From contig NC_092674.1 of the NCBI RefSeq assembly GCF_964355755.1, positions 5,711,001 to 5,775,000 on the forward strand: a stretch of 64,000 nt of DNA, given 5' to 3'. The DNA is from Antedon mediterranea. Lineage: Eukaryota > Echinodermata > Crinoidea > Comatulida > Antedonidae. The position numbers and the translations under genes are program-made. A model generated the notes under the pieces. The model worked only from the letters and a program-made list of their open reading frames with translations. It was not told the DNA's origin and did no database searches. This document shows positions 52,553 to 63,292 of this stretch, one piece after another (position 1 is the first letter of the stretch; every line of letters begins with the position of its first letter).

Positions 52553-53830
52553 AGGCAAATAGTAACCCGGATGTGGTTTACGCCGCCAACGGAACTGTTG
52601 TATCTTCTCCTTTTATTATCTTTGTTTTTATGTTTTGAGTATTCCTTGTTTGTATGTTGTATAATCCATACAGTATGTCCCAATCTAAGTGTGTTCACAC
52701 GCACTAGAGTTAATCGTGCATAGAATAAGCTGATTCGAATCATATCCGACATGCTCATGATCAGATACCTCTTTTTATACACATCCATGTCATTAACACC
52801 AATATAACTTTTAACAATTAATAAAAATAGCTTCTCATTGGATTATGCAACAGATGAATTTGTGCATTTGATCAAGGGTATTGCTAATTGCAAGGTTCAT
52901 CCTATTGAACACCGAACAAGCTAAATCACAATGTAACTCCAATAGACCAGACTGTACCAAATTTATTGTTTTGGATTGAAAGATTTTCAATTTTCAAACA
53001 ATAATAAATATTATAAATCACTTTAATATAGGCAGTAAGATATTGATTAAATTTTGATAAACACTCACATAGTTAATAAATCCCAAAAGGTTTTTGCTAA
53101 TTCTCACCGAATGAGTGTTAATGCTTTATACTGTATATAGCAAGTAATTAAAACAATTCTTAAATGCGTAAAAATAGCAATTCCCTTGATATTAATACTT
53201 CGAGAAAATATTGTGTTTTTAATATAATAATTTAATAAAATCTGAAATAAATTATTTCTAATCTAACTCTCCATGTACTATTAGAGATTGGAGATATTAA
53301 TATTATTATTATTAGTCAGACGAAGCTTAACTTTACAGTATAGATATTTTTATCCAGCCTTCTGTCGCCGTCGCCGTTTGAATTTCTTTAAGTTAAAAAT
53401 CTATATTTGTAAATTAAATGTGAAAATGTAATTCTAAATGTATGTTCTCAAAATGTCGCTCATAATACGTATCAAACGTCACTTGTGGGTGCATTAATCT
53501 CAATCATTTTTCACAATACAGTACAACAATCCTGTTACGATGTATCAACTATCGATCAATCAAACTTAACTCTTTCTTAAGAAACATGATAAAAAGGAAA
53601 TATCTGTATCTTATGGAAACATGATCACAAAATAATATAGATCGATGGTAAAAATATGATATTAAATCTCTAATAGAAAAGTCTAGTTTTTAGTTTGGTT
53701 TTGCAAAAAAAAAAATATAGAAGAAAAATGCTCTAGAGGAAAATCTAATTTTCTCCGAAAGAAAATCACCTTTAACAGATACAAAGAATATTTTAAAACA
53801 TTCTATTTATCCCCCAATTTTCTTTTCTTT

Positions 53831-53936
53831 TCAAGTTTATAGTTGAGGAGTAGCTTGGTGGTAAACATGCTTGCCTTCCAATCCCAATTTCCAGGATCCA
53901 ATCCCAAGGTCCGGGATTTAAACCAGGCAGGATTGT
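53831..53936 (+). mobile_element. tRNA-like SINE fragment
   Basis: AGTAGCTTGGTGGTAAACAT resembles a tRNA D-arm with A box, and CCGGGATTTAAACC about 65 nt further on is a degenerate B box. The micro-repeat CCAATCCCAA occurs twice between them. No tail or target duplication was found. Confidence 0.35.
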
Positions 53937-54574
53937 AGCTCATTACTATTTTTATTTCACTATTAAATCTCAAGTGAGATTTATTTATAAGCATGATAAA
54001 TAGTTTATCCATCCTGTAATTAGCTGATTTCTTGCTTTTTGATTCCTATAAAAGGAAAACAAAGTTTTTTCGGCAAACTTCGTAAAGTACATCGCAAAGT
54101 AATCTGTTTAACCGTTGATATTTGTAGGTCTTGTTGTCGGTATAGCTCTTTGATTGATGTTGGCTTGATAATCGTTAGACATTGATTCATGGCTAGAACA
54201 CATTGTTGATATTAATTTTAAATTCCTTCTCGCTTTTCACAACCACACCTCTCTCCTTTATATCGTTGCCAAAGATTGTTGGAAAAACATAAACATGTTG
54301 ATAAAATTAAATGTCACTTTTAATCTCATAACTCCTTGGCTTATTACTTAGTAACAAATTTAATTGGTATACCAGTAGAGTGGTATCATCTTTACTTATA
54401 CTATTTGTTTGTATACATTTTTATCGCTAATAAAGCTGTTTAAGATGTTGAATAAATTAGCAACATCCAATTTTCTTTGAGATCTCATAACCTTTTCTAC
54501 TTGTTTCAAGTATGACTCATTTTATTTGTAGAATATAATATGAATCTCTTTTGATGGTGACAATCATGTTCCAC

Positions 54575-54952
54575 TCAGTCTATACCTGAAGAAAGTAAAA
54601 TTAAATTAAAAATATTTTTTATGTGTAAATCAATTTTGAACACAAGCAAATTATCAACTACAATACTTGTAATCATAGTTAGCATCATTGGCTGTAATGG
54701 GTCAGAGGTCGTCACTCCTTTAGCCATCCTTTTTGACAGGGCTGGGTCGCCCCCAGCTACTCTTTCAATGGATTTACTAGTTTCTATAAGCCTAAAGTCT
54801 GCACAAGCCAGATATATATCACTGAACCTGTAGTGTAAAGGCTTAATCCAAGCAGATGTTACTGCCACAACTATGGTAGAGGAGGAATCCCTTGAACTTG
54901 CGCCATTATTGGTTTGTGGTGCCCTCCATTGACTTTTCTTAGACTTGACTGT
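54575..54952 (-). CDS. Open frame of unknown origin, antisense to the gene
   Basis: The minus strand is open for 126 codons from 54952 to the stop at 54575-54577, and the right part is GC-richer than the intron around it. The peptide is protein-like (includes SIERVAGGDPALSKRMAKG) but no family is recognised. Much of the same DNA is also open on the + strand (54621-54833). It may be an exon of an antisense gene, a retro-copied piece or a transposon remnant. No clean acceptor and donor pair was found. Confidence 0.25.
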   Translation of the reverse strand, partial: TVKSKKSQWRAPQTNNGASSRDSSSTIVVAVTSAWIKPLHYRFSDIYLACADFRLIETSKSIERVAGGDPALSKRMAKGVTTSDPLQPMMLTMITSIVVDNLLVFKIDLHIKNIFNLILLSSGID

Positions 54953-55750
54953 TTATGAAATAGATGAAGATCTTAAATCCAATTTCAAAGGATTACTCAA
55001 CCTTTTTAAACAAATTTGTGTTTATGATACATCCAATTATTGTGGAATTAAAACTGGCATCTTTGTTTACAATTGTGTGTGCATATACACTTATTCATCT
55101 TTGTTTACGATACTTTGATCTAATATAAACATACAAGTAATTCAGAATGCACATTTCAACCAATTACAATAAGAGATAGAGCGTTCGGCTAAGAGATGAC
55201 GATTATCATGATTGTAGCGGATTATAACTTAGCCAATCCATCATAGCTATTGCAGGCTTTTCAATCTTCATAACTCTAATACTACCCGTAATCTTATTAT
55301 GCTCACGATCAAAAACGGGTCATATCTTGGATGAGATTTTCTTTTTACCCATCTACTTAACGAGAAAAATCGATTGGCAATTACACAACTTATCGTGGGT
55401 ATGAACATTTAACGTAAGAATATCCTTTTTATTTTATGCGTGATATAGATTTTATTATTAATTGACTGAATGGTAATTTAGTTTAGTCACTTAATATTGA
55501 GTGGAAAGCATTGATGCATGAAGAATTGACCGCTAAGGGAATTGCGCGTTAATATCATTACTATTTCATAATTATTTTTGTCATTATTAGTTTATTTTAA
55601 AATATATCAATTTACATCTATATTTGATGATGTAAGTTATAGATTCTTGCGCATTAATATTATTCTTACTTAAGTATTAATGTAAAACTAACATAAATTT
55701 TAAAATATTTAAATTGTTTAATCCATATAAAATGATTTTCAATTTTACAG

Positions 55751-55896
55751 GTATCATGTCGACAAGCGAACCAAATATTATTAGTAGTCATCGACCGTCT
55801 GGAAAAGACAAGATGTCACTTGAGCGTAATCCAAGACCGCCCCCACCAGACCTTACGCCTGACCAACTTCTGATGGCTGTTGACAACTACTTAAAA
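55751..55896 (+). CDS. Second coding exon of the unidentified gene
   Basis: Acceptor TTCAATTTTACAG and donor AAA|GTAATT bound 146 nt. The first two bases (GT) complete the Gly codon begun by the last base of exon 43040-43259, and the exon leaves in phase 0. It encodes residues 75-122 of the joined protein: a Ser-rich start, a basic stretch, a four-proline run (about residues 103-106) and a short predicted helix (LTPDQLLMAVDNYLK, 108-122). The proline run could be a ligand for SH3 or EVH1-type domains. The frame stays open past the donor for eight codons before a stop, so the donor choice rests on the fit to the next exon. Confidence 0.75.
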
Positions 55897-56873
55897 GTAA
55901 TTATAATAATTTTTTTTTAAATGCATTCCTCCATTAAAAAAATACTTACTTCAGGGACAAATTGAAGGAGATCTATGTGAGGAAGCATTTTTGTCATAAA
56001 ATATTTAAATATATACTAACATAAACAGAATTTTACTTTTTTGGGGTATACAAAAGTAAAACTTAAAATTTCAAAGTCAGGATAAGTTAATATTTTGATC
56101 AGACTATGTAAGATTTGCGCAGGGTTTTTTGTGCTTTCATTTTTAGTTTAGCATTTACCCTAAAATACGTTTAACATTGGTATGGGAGTGCCATGTTTGA
56201 GATATCTTTGGAATTCATGGACATTAACATTAATGTGTTTTCGCCGGTAAAATGCATTGCAGATTTTTACAAGACAGAATTAGATATGTCTGCAATGTTA
56301 ATGACATTAAAGTAATTACTGTATTTAAAACATTGATAATATCTGACAGCTAGTAGTGGTAGAGAATAATAATAGCTACAGTATATAGAACGCAACTCTT
56401 AACAAAAAAAATTCTCTTTCAATATAAAGGTGATAAAATACAAGTTCTCTAAAACCAAATTAAACTAAAATTAAACCATGAAATATTTTTGCATTCAGAC
56501 ATTTTTACCGCAATCATTTCAACTACCACAGTAAATGTTTGACTTACTGATTAATACTGCAATTACATAATAATTACAATTCTGGCATTAAACATTGACA
56601 ATAATTGCAGTTACTGCAGTAGGAACATTTTGACATGATCCCTTACCTCAACGTAAAATTTATTACATCGGATATTCTTATGAGAACGAATTTGATCTGC
56701 GTCTGTGTTGTGTATTCATTATCAGCATTAAAAGTCAGTAGATAGTTTGAATGTCATTATCGTTGCCAATCACCCTATTCAACATCATGCATGCACGCAG
56801 TGTTTCAATAGCTTAGAAAGACATCAACATGAATATGGATTTTTCGCTTGTAAAGCCTTCTCGTTGTCGTTAG
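55897..56873. other. Intron, nothing recognised
   Basis: AT-rich intronic sequence between the second coding exon and the exon-like block at 56874. No repeats were recognised. Confidence 0.4.
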
Positions 56874-56996
56874 TTTTGAATTTAAACGAATGGGGTGGTA
56901 CCGTTTGATGTCGGAGCAAGCACCCATGTGGGACACGAGCTAGGATTTATCAGAAACTTGATTCAATCAGGTTTTACTGATGACCCAGATAGTAAG
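56874..56996 (+). pseudogene. Exon-like block with stops: poison or decayed exon
   Basis: It is bounded by a pyrimidine-rich acceptor (CTTCTCGTTGTCGTTAG) and a donor AAG|GTAATT identical in its first six bases to that of exon 55751-55896. It is 123 nt, a multiple of three, and GC-richer than its flanks. The coding-looking frame in its 3' half (56889-56996, containing VGHELGFIRNLIQSG) leaves in phase 0, as needed for the 63184 exon. But that frame has TGA at 56877 and TAA at 56883, and each other frame also has a stop. Splicing it in after exon 55896 would end translation at its second codon. Possibilities are a regulated poison exon, a frameshifted old exon, or an exon of another transcript with a cryptic acceptor nearer 56916. 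Confidence 0.35.
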
Positions 56997-57482
56997 GTAA
57001 TTGATCTATTTTACCCATTTTTATGCTGATCTTATATATTAGACTTGAAATATCTAGTTTCTGTTGACATATTGTAACATTACATTAATGAAAAATATTC
57101 ATACTAAGATGTTTTTAAATAAACGTCATCTCTTTAGCCAAACTAGCGTTAACTGTACATGTATACAGCAATCTGTATTAAATTAAATTAAAGAACAACA
57201 AGAAAATTAATTCAGCAACATGATTAATTTATTAATTAATTTTTGAATTAGAAGGGGTTCATTTATTATTTAAATGTCCACTCATGAAAGGATTATGGTC
57301 CAATATTCTTTAGCTTTCTGATTAAGGAGTTTGGAATGTTGGGTGTGGTCAAAAAAGTTTCTGTGTCCTTGTGTTTAAAAAAGTACTTATAGTAGTATAG
57401 TATTGGATTTTAATTGGTAATGTTTTTAATTGATTTTTAATTAATGAAAATATTTTTTAAGGATAGAGGATTAAAATTTTTT
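56997..57482. other. Intron, nothing recognised
   Basis: Plain AT-rich sequence after the donor-like GTAATT at 56997 and before the MITE cluster. Confidence 0.4.
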
Positions 57483-57688
57483 ACTAAAGTAGAACCCCTC
57501 ATTTGGGACAACTCTATTTAGGTGAACATCCCTATTAAGGGGAAATTTTTCTGTATTTAAAAACGAAAAAGGGGAATTATATATTTACTGTAGCACTACA
57601 GCCAACTTATATCCAGGGGACACCCCTATTATGGGACATTTTGCTGGGCTTTTTGAAGTGTCTCTTTAACCGGTGTTCTACTTTATTA
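57483..57688. mobile_element. MITE family B copy, longest
   Basis: The ends form an inverted repeat (AAAGTAGAACCCC at the left, GGTGTTCTACTTT at the right). The interior shows GGGACA, CATCCCTATTAAGGGG, GGGGACACCCCTATTATGGG and GTGTCTCTTTAAC, the family core. It abuts the next element at 57694. Confidence 0.65.
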
Positions 57689-57693
57689 TTTTT

Positions 57694-58375
57694 AGTCGCG
57701 TGGAAGCGACTCTATAGTTCACTATGTCGGTCGGTCTGTAGGTCTGTCTGTCGGTCCGGTATCACTATGCGTTTTATCGCTTTCTGACCTTATCTTGATA
57801 TCAGTTTAATCTAGCTAAGTCAATTTTTCACAGTATATTCCTTATGGCCAGGAATCGATGTGGTTATGTTTTCACGGTGCGCAATAAAAAACTACGCGGT
57901 CTACGCACGATTTAACGAAATCACGTTTGTAATCATATATTCACAACCATGAATCACAATTAAATAAAATTTGGTACTCATAAATTTCAGGGCATAAATC
58001 ATCATATGGCAATACAATTACGGGCGTAGCGCATGTAACGCATGCGTACGCGCGCTTAAATTTTTCAAAATTTATTTTCGATAAAATAAGAGTACGTTTC
58101 AGGCAATTTTAAGCCTTTACAAAATTGCCATGAGTGCGCAGATTTTTGCGCGCGCACTGCACGTTAAATGTTATTGCGCACTCTTTTTGCCCGATTTTTG
58201 TTTCTTGACTTACTTTTCAACTCGAAATTACGTTATACGAGCACGTCAAAAGTGACAGGCTACGCACGTGTAAATTAAAAAAATATAACTGTTTTTAAAC
58301 ATTTCAACATTTTTAAACATGTTCAGTAATTTCGGTCAGTTGGTAGGTTGGTCGGTAAACACTAAGCACGCGACT
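57694..58375. mobile_element. 682-bp element with AGTCGCGTG inverted ends
   Basis: AGTCGCGTG at 57694-57702 and CACGCGACT at 58367-58375 are exact complements. Inside each end lies a patch of GGTCGGT/GTCTGT-type short repeats in direct orientation (57726-57760 and 58335-58357). The interior is CpG-rich with many ACGCGC words, unlike the intron around it. No transposase is visible. It is probably a non-autonomous DNA transposon. Confidence 0.65.
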
Positions 58376-58937
58376 GCAGCCATCTATATGGCCTTGTTCT
58401 TATTGACACAGTGTACAAAGACATGGAACAATTTTTCAGTAAAGTAAAACAATTGATTATAATTCCCAGCGCTTCCAAGATTGTTTCACTTAAAACTAAC
58501 ACAATTTTATCAGCAACTTAAAATGTTAATAAATTTTCTACATTACTAAAAAGCGCCGTGTGCAACGTTATAATTTTCCGTCTCATAAAATCGGTAATAT
58601 TTCACACAGGTTGGTCATCAACCCCTAGCAATTTGATGAATTGGGTACATTTTCGTATACATTAATCAGTATCTAAATATCATACAGTATGCATAATGAA
58701 GTCAAAACCAATAGAAACTCAGAACATGACCTTGGGATTAGCATATTTCCCCTGTTTGTTTTTTCCCATGTATATGATGAGAGATTGACAAGGAATAATA
58801 ACCTTTTTTTTTTAAATAGAACATTTTAGGAATTTTTCTAGGTTAATGTGACTAATGTAATAGACTTGGAATTCAAATGGAAAGAACATGAAAACAAGTA
58901 TTTTTATTGTAAATTAGAATTATGAAGGAAGAAATTT
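58376..58937. other. Intron, nothing recognised
   Basis: AT-rich intronic sequence between two repeats. No exon can be supported. Confidence 0.4.
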
Positions 58938-59044
58938 GATATACCCAAATATAGTAGCGATACGACATGAACATGTATATATATTATTATATAGGCACAT
59001 CACATTTTTTTTCACATAAAGTTTGATAGTGTAAACAGAGCTTT
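58938..59044 (+). mobile_element. MITE family A copy 7, right half
   Basis: Lacks the left terminal repeat. It retains CCCAAATATAGTAGCGATA, GGCACATCACATTTTTTTTC, ACATAAAGTTTGATAGTG and GACAGAGCTT-type right end (AAACAGAGCTT) followed by TA. Confidence 0.75.
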
Positions 59045-59776
59045 AAGGTTTGTGCAGTTCAGAAATATCCCTCCCTACTCTTTTTTTTATTGATCATTCC
59101 GAGATCTACTAATTTATTTAAGTAATATATTTTTTACCTTGACCACTTCACTATTTATTACGAATGTAGCTTATGTGCCAGTGGGGTAGGTGCCACAGGG
59201 AGACAGAGGAAACCAGTTATTTTTTGCTGTCCATCTAAATTAAAGATCTAAGATGGTTGTTCTTACAGACAAATGTTGAAATCATACAAAGATTTATAGC
59301 ATACTATGCTGACCTCGCCTCACTGACCACAAAAAGGTCGGTCTTAGAGATTATCAAATTAATTAAATTAAAAGATTTCTACAGTATACTGGTAGCGCCT
59401 CCATAAAAGTTAAATAAAACCCCTTAAAGGCATGTTGTGTGCTTGGAATTATTTAAAAAAAATTTCTTTAGCTTCAAATTAAATTTTATAAATGTCATAA
59501 CTGTAGGAAAAGTGTTTATAGGAAATCTTAATAGGAATTTTTTTCTGTAATTTGAGATTTTGTTGTTTAAAATTGCTAATATTTTCAATCTTCTTAATGT
59601 GTAATATATTTGCAAATTGCATAATTGCAACAAAAACGTTGATAAGTTTCCATGATAAAATTCTTCACATTTTCAATCTTCTAAATGCAATGAAAATTTA
59701 CAATAAGTGTAAAAAATTGTTTTCTAGATGAAGTATTTTCTTGTATGTAAATCTCCTCACACAGCATAATTCAATT
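59045..59776. other. Intron, nothing recognised
   Basis: AT-rich intronic sequence; a minus-strand open frame at 59424-59633 looks like chance. Confidence 0.4.
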
Positions 59777-59936
59777 GCTCTATCTACACTATCAAACTAG
59801 TTTGATAAAAAAGTGTGATGTGCCTAAATATGGTAGTGATATTCGCAAATATATATATGACATCATCATCATGTCCATGTTTGGGCACATCACATTTTTT
59901 TTGTCACATAAAGTTTGATAGTGTAGACAGAGCTTT
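59777..59936 (+). mobile_element. MITE family A copy 8
   Basis: A near-complete copy: GCTCTATCTACACTATCAAA, GTGTGATGTGCCTAAATATG, GACATCATCATCATGTCC, GGGCACATCACATTTTTTTT, and right terminal repeat AGTTTGATAGTGTAGACAGA ending GCTT|TA. Confidence 0.9.
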
Positions 59937-61408
59937 AGCAATATTTAAAACCTCACACGAGTGTGGAGGAGTTGAATAGAGTTGGATGATCACTGCAGCC
60001 ATAAGGCGGGTTATATGGTGTGCCATACGGCGTGTCATACCAACAGTCAAAGCATCAAAACATATGAATGGGACCTTATTGCCATATTATTTTTTACAAC
60101 AATAATTATTTTTTTCTAATATTAAAATTAATACCAGATGTGAAATAATAATTAATGTTTCGTTTATCAAAGTTGATGCATCTGTGAGACTGTTGTTCAG
60201 CGAAAATTTTTAATAAATCAATGTAACAAATTTGTAGATGTAGCAATATTAAAGCAAAGTAAGTTTCACACGTGCAGTTGTCATCATGAAAATATATTAC
60301 TAAAGTTGAGGTATGTACAAAATGGCCTTGAGAAACTTGTGTGTAAAATCACATTTAGTGTAAATAATAACAAAACTATAAAGAATCAAATTCTAATTTA
60401 GCTTGATGTCATTCCTATCATAAAAAAAAATGTTACAATTGCTCGTACTGAAATATAATTACTTAAACATTAAAACATCTTGAATTATAATTTCTTTAAT
60501 GGCCAGCATGTCTTGGTAACATTATTATGTTAAATTAATTACGTTTAAAAACAACTTACATTGCAATTGTAATTTAAAATACTTGCTGGATGAGCTAACA
60601 GGTATCAAACTGTGAAAAGCGAATGGAAGAAGAAGGGAGAGATTTTATACGACAGTTATTTGTAAAAAGATATATGAATATTATGATTTCTGCATCATTA
60701 CTACATACTGTATGTTCATAAACATAAGCTTATCAAAGACATTTTCAAAAGTTACTACTGTACACAAACATTGTTTTATGAACCTATTAACTTCATAATT
60801 TATGAATGAATTGGCTTTTTGTTTTATAACATTTTCAAAAGTTATTCAGACAAACTACAAGGTTCTCAAACACAGTTCTTTCACTGTACAATTTCACATA
60901 GTTGGACATTCCTTTACCATCTGTTAATATGTGAAGAAAGATTGGCAAAACTGGTGAGAGTAGGCCTTGACTCTAGCCTAAAAGACTTTTATTAGTATCT
61001 TTTCAACACTTGCTACTGATGGAATAATAAGTTCATTAGAGGAGGTTAAAAAGGTCCTTGGGGTCTAGAATATGTTTGTGAGAATGATGATGTGGTCATA
61101 AAATATGTGCTTTTTGTTTAATTAATCAATTATTAAGGCCATTAATATTTCCACATTTTGAACAGGATTTCAACATTTTTTAGGAAAGTAAGAAGAGTTT
61201 GGTTAAGCTTTGTTTTTTACATCACTCATCAGTACTTAGTAATTTTGTAGAAAAGCTAGAGAGACAAGCAAGAACAGCTTAGTTATAAAAAAAAGAAATC
61301 CAGAACAATTTAGATACCAGTATAAACTACTCGCTCTTTGTTTAGTAATCCCTCATAGTGATCATTAACATTTCAGTGTGTTTTTTTGTTTCTTTACACA
61401 TAGAAACT
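59937..61408. other. Intron, nothing recognised
   Basis: AT-rich intronic sequence. The phrase ACATTTTCAAAAGTTA occurs twice (about 60739 and 60829), a minor local duplication. Confidence 0.4.
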
Positions 61409-61409
61409 T

Positions 61410-61500
61410 TCATTCATTCATTCATTCATTCTTTATTTAGCCTTTAAAATCGAAATACATTTAAAACAAGGTAACAAAAACATCTTTACAACTATAAATA
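61410..61500 (-). mobile_element. Possible LINE 3' end, minus strand
   Basis: A (CATT)5 run at 61411-61430 is followed by CTTTATTTAGCCTTTAAAAT. Read on the minus strand this is a terminus ...GGCTAAATAAAG(AATG)n, the pattern of CR1/L2-type LINEs ending in a short microsatellite. No coding remnant was identified, so this is a pattern-based call. Confidence 0.4.
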
Positions 61501-63183
61501 AATGGACCTCTCTCTTATAGAAATTTATTACTTATTCCTAAAAGTTGCAAATACAATACTGTTACTTGTTATACTTAATAGACAACATTTTGAACAGTTT
61601 GTGGATGGAACACAAAATAAGTTCATAATTCATAAAACAACTGTTCTCCCTTCTCTTTGTTATAATGGTTTCTTTGCAGTGTGTTTTTTCTTTATTAGTA
61701 GTTAGGTCAAAGTGTAACAGAGCAGTACAAAGTTGACTACATATCAATTCTTTCTACAAATCAAAAGTGAACCATGATTCTACCAATAAGCAGTTATGTG
61801 CATAAATTGATAATGCAAATAATTATATATGACATGGTTTTAAGTTTACATTATTGAATAATATTTCTTAGTTTTGAATTATGTTTTATTGCAATTTTGT
61901 TATGATATTGTCAACAATTCACAGTAGGAAAGAGTTCCAAGACAATATTATAGAACATGGTTAAACAATAGACCTACAGTACATCTTGTAATTTATATGA
62001 AAACATGGTATAATCATGATCCTTTCTTTTAAAAAGTCTTAGAACAAATGTTAATGAAGAAAATACATTTAAAGAGATGCAACAATTGCAACTGAATAAA
62101 TAACTTGGTTGATCCCGCAACAAAGATTGCAATCATTCATCAAATACATGTTGTCAAAGTAACATCACAGTTTCTGCTTCTAATTAATTTGTCTATCAAC
62201 AAATTTTAATTAATCAATTATCATCCAGGTGTTTTGACAGAACTAAGACAAAGGTTATCATAGAATAAAGAACTGTCCACCAATTGTTTTAACAGTATAT
62301 CATTGTTGAAAGATAAACACTATATAAATTGGTATATCTGCTAATTAACATCTCCACAAATAAAACACTAGGGACAGAAGTGTTCAGGATACTGTCAACA
62401 GTGGATTTAAATCACCAATTATAAGATGACTAGTTGTTGAATGCATTGGTAGTGTCACCATCAGAACAAGTTTGACACAGACCTAGTATTAGTGTTAACT
62501 ACTGTACTGCAGTTAATGTTGCTTGAATACCAAGACAAAACCTGTTTTTGAACCAAAAATTTGACTACATAAATGTTTGTCCTCCTTGTCAACTAATCCC
62601 CTCTCTAACCTACAGTACACCAATTTGGTTACAGTATAATATATTATAAATTAATTTATGAATTTTCAGTACTGTATATTACTAGGTAGATTGGAGTTTC
62701 TCCATTTCTGTCAAATTTATAATGATATTTTAATAAATGATATATACTAAAACATGGTTAAATATCACCAAAATATCACTAAACTGTCCACCTTGGTTCA
62801 AATTAATGTCCAGTTTGGTTCAAATTAATATAATGTAATATTCCCTTGAAGGTTATCTTATAGTATCTAAGGACACATATTAAAGATTAATAATCAAATT
62901 ATTGTCATGAATACATTGATCTATTTCATGTAATTTTGTAAGCTGCAATCAAATTCTATTGTCGAAAAAACCCCCAAGGGTTGGGGCTAATCTTCCTGCA
63001 GTCTGCAGTGAGTCATAGTAAATATAAATCCTATCTCAATCTTATTTCACATTCAAAAATGCTACACTGTTATGCAAATTTCAATGAGATAATAACTACA
63101 TATTTATTTACTTTATGCCTGTTTATACAGCTTGGAATATGAATTATGTTTTATTATTTAATAAAATGTTCTTGTTTATTTAG
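61501..63183. other. Intron, nothing recognised
   Basis: AT-rich intronic sequence. The phrase TTGGTTCAAATTAAT occurs twice near 62795 and 62816. Confidence 0.4.
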
Positions 63184-63292
63184 AAACAAGTTAGGCATCA
63201 TTCAAATAGGGAGGACCAATCAGAGAGCGGAAGGAGTAGCGGATCTAGCCTAACGCTAACAGAAACAGAAATGGAAGATGGGTTTTCAGGAG
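63184..63292 (+). CDS. Third coding exon of the unidentified gene
   Basis: Acceptor TTCTTGTTTATTTAG and a strong donor GGAG|GTATGT bound 109 nt. It enters in phase 0, matching the exit of exon 55751-55896, and leaves in phase 1. It encodes residues 123-158: a basic start (KQVRHHSNRED) then a Ser/Gly/Thr/Glu-rich acidic segment (about residues 139-153) with many potential phosphorylation sites. There is no domain or membrane span. The continuation lies beyond the right edge of the window. The amino-acid bias is that of disordered linker sequence, as in large scaffold or signalling proteins, but the family is not recognised. Confidence 0.75.

Noticed and set aside
52354-52788. 144-codon minus-strand open frame, the longest in the window
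   Set aside because: It runs through the perfect hairpin at 52496-52552 and its peptide is mirrored by the + strand frame at 52460-52723. The palindrome, not coding selection, explains the absence of stops.
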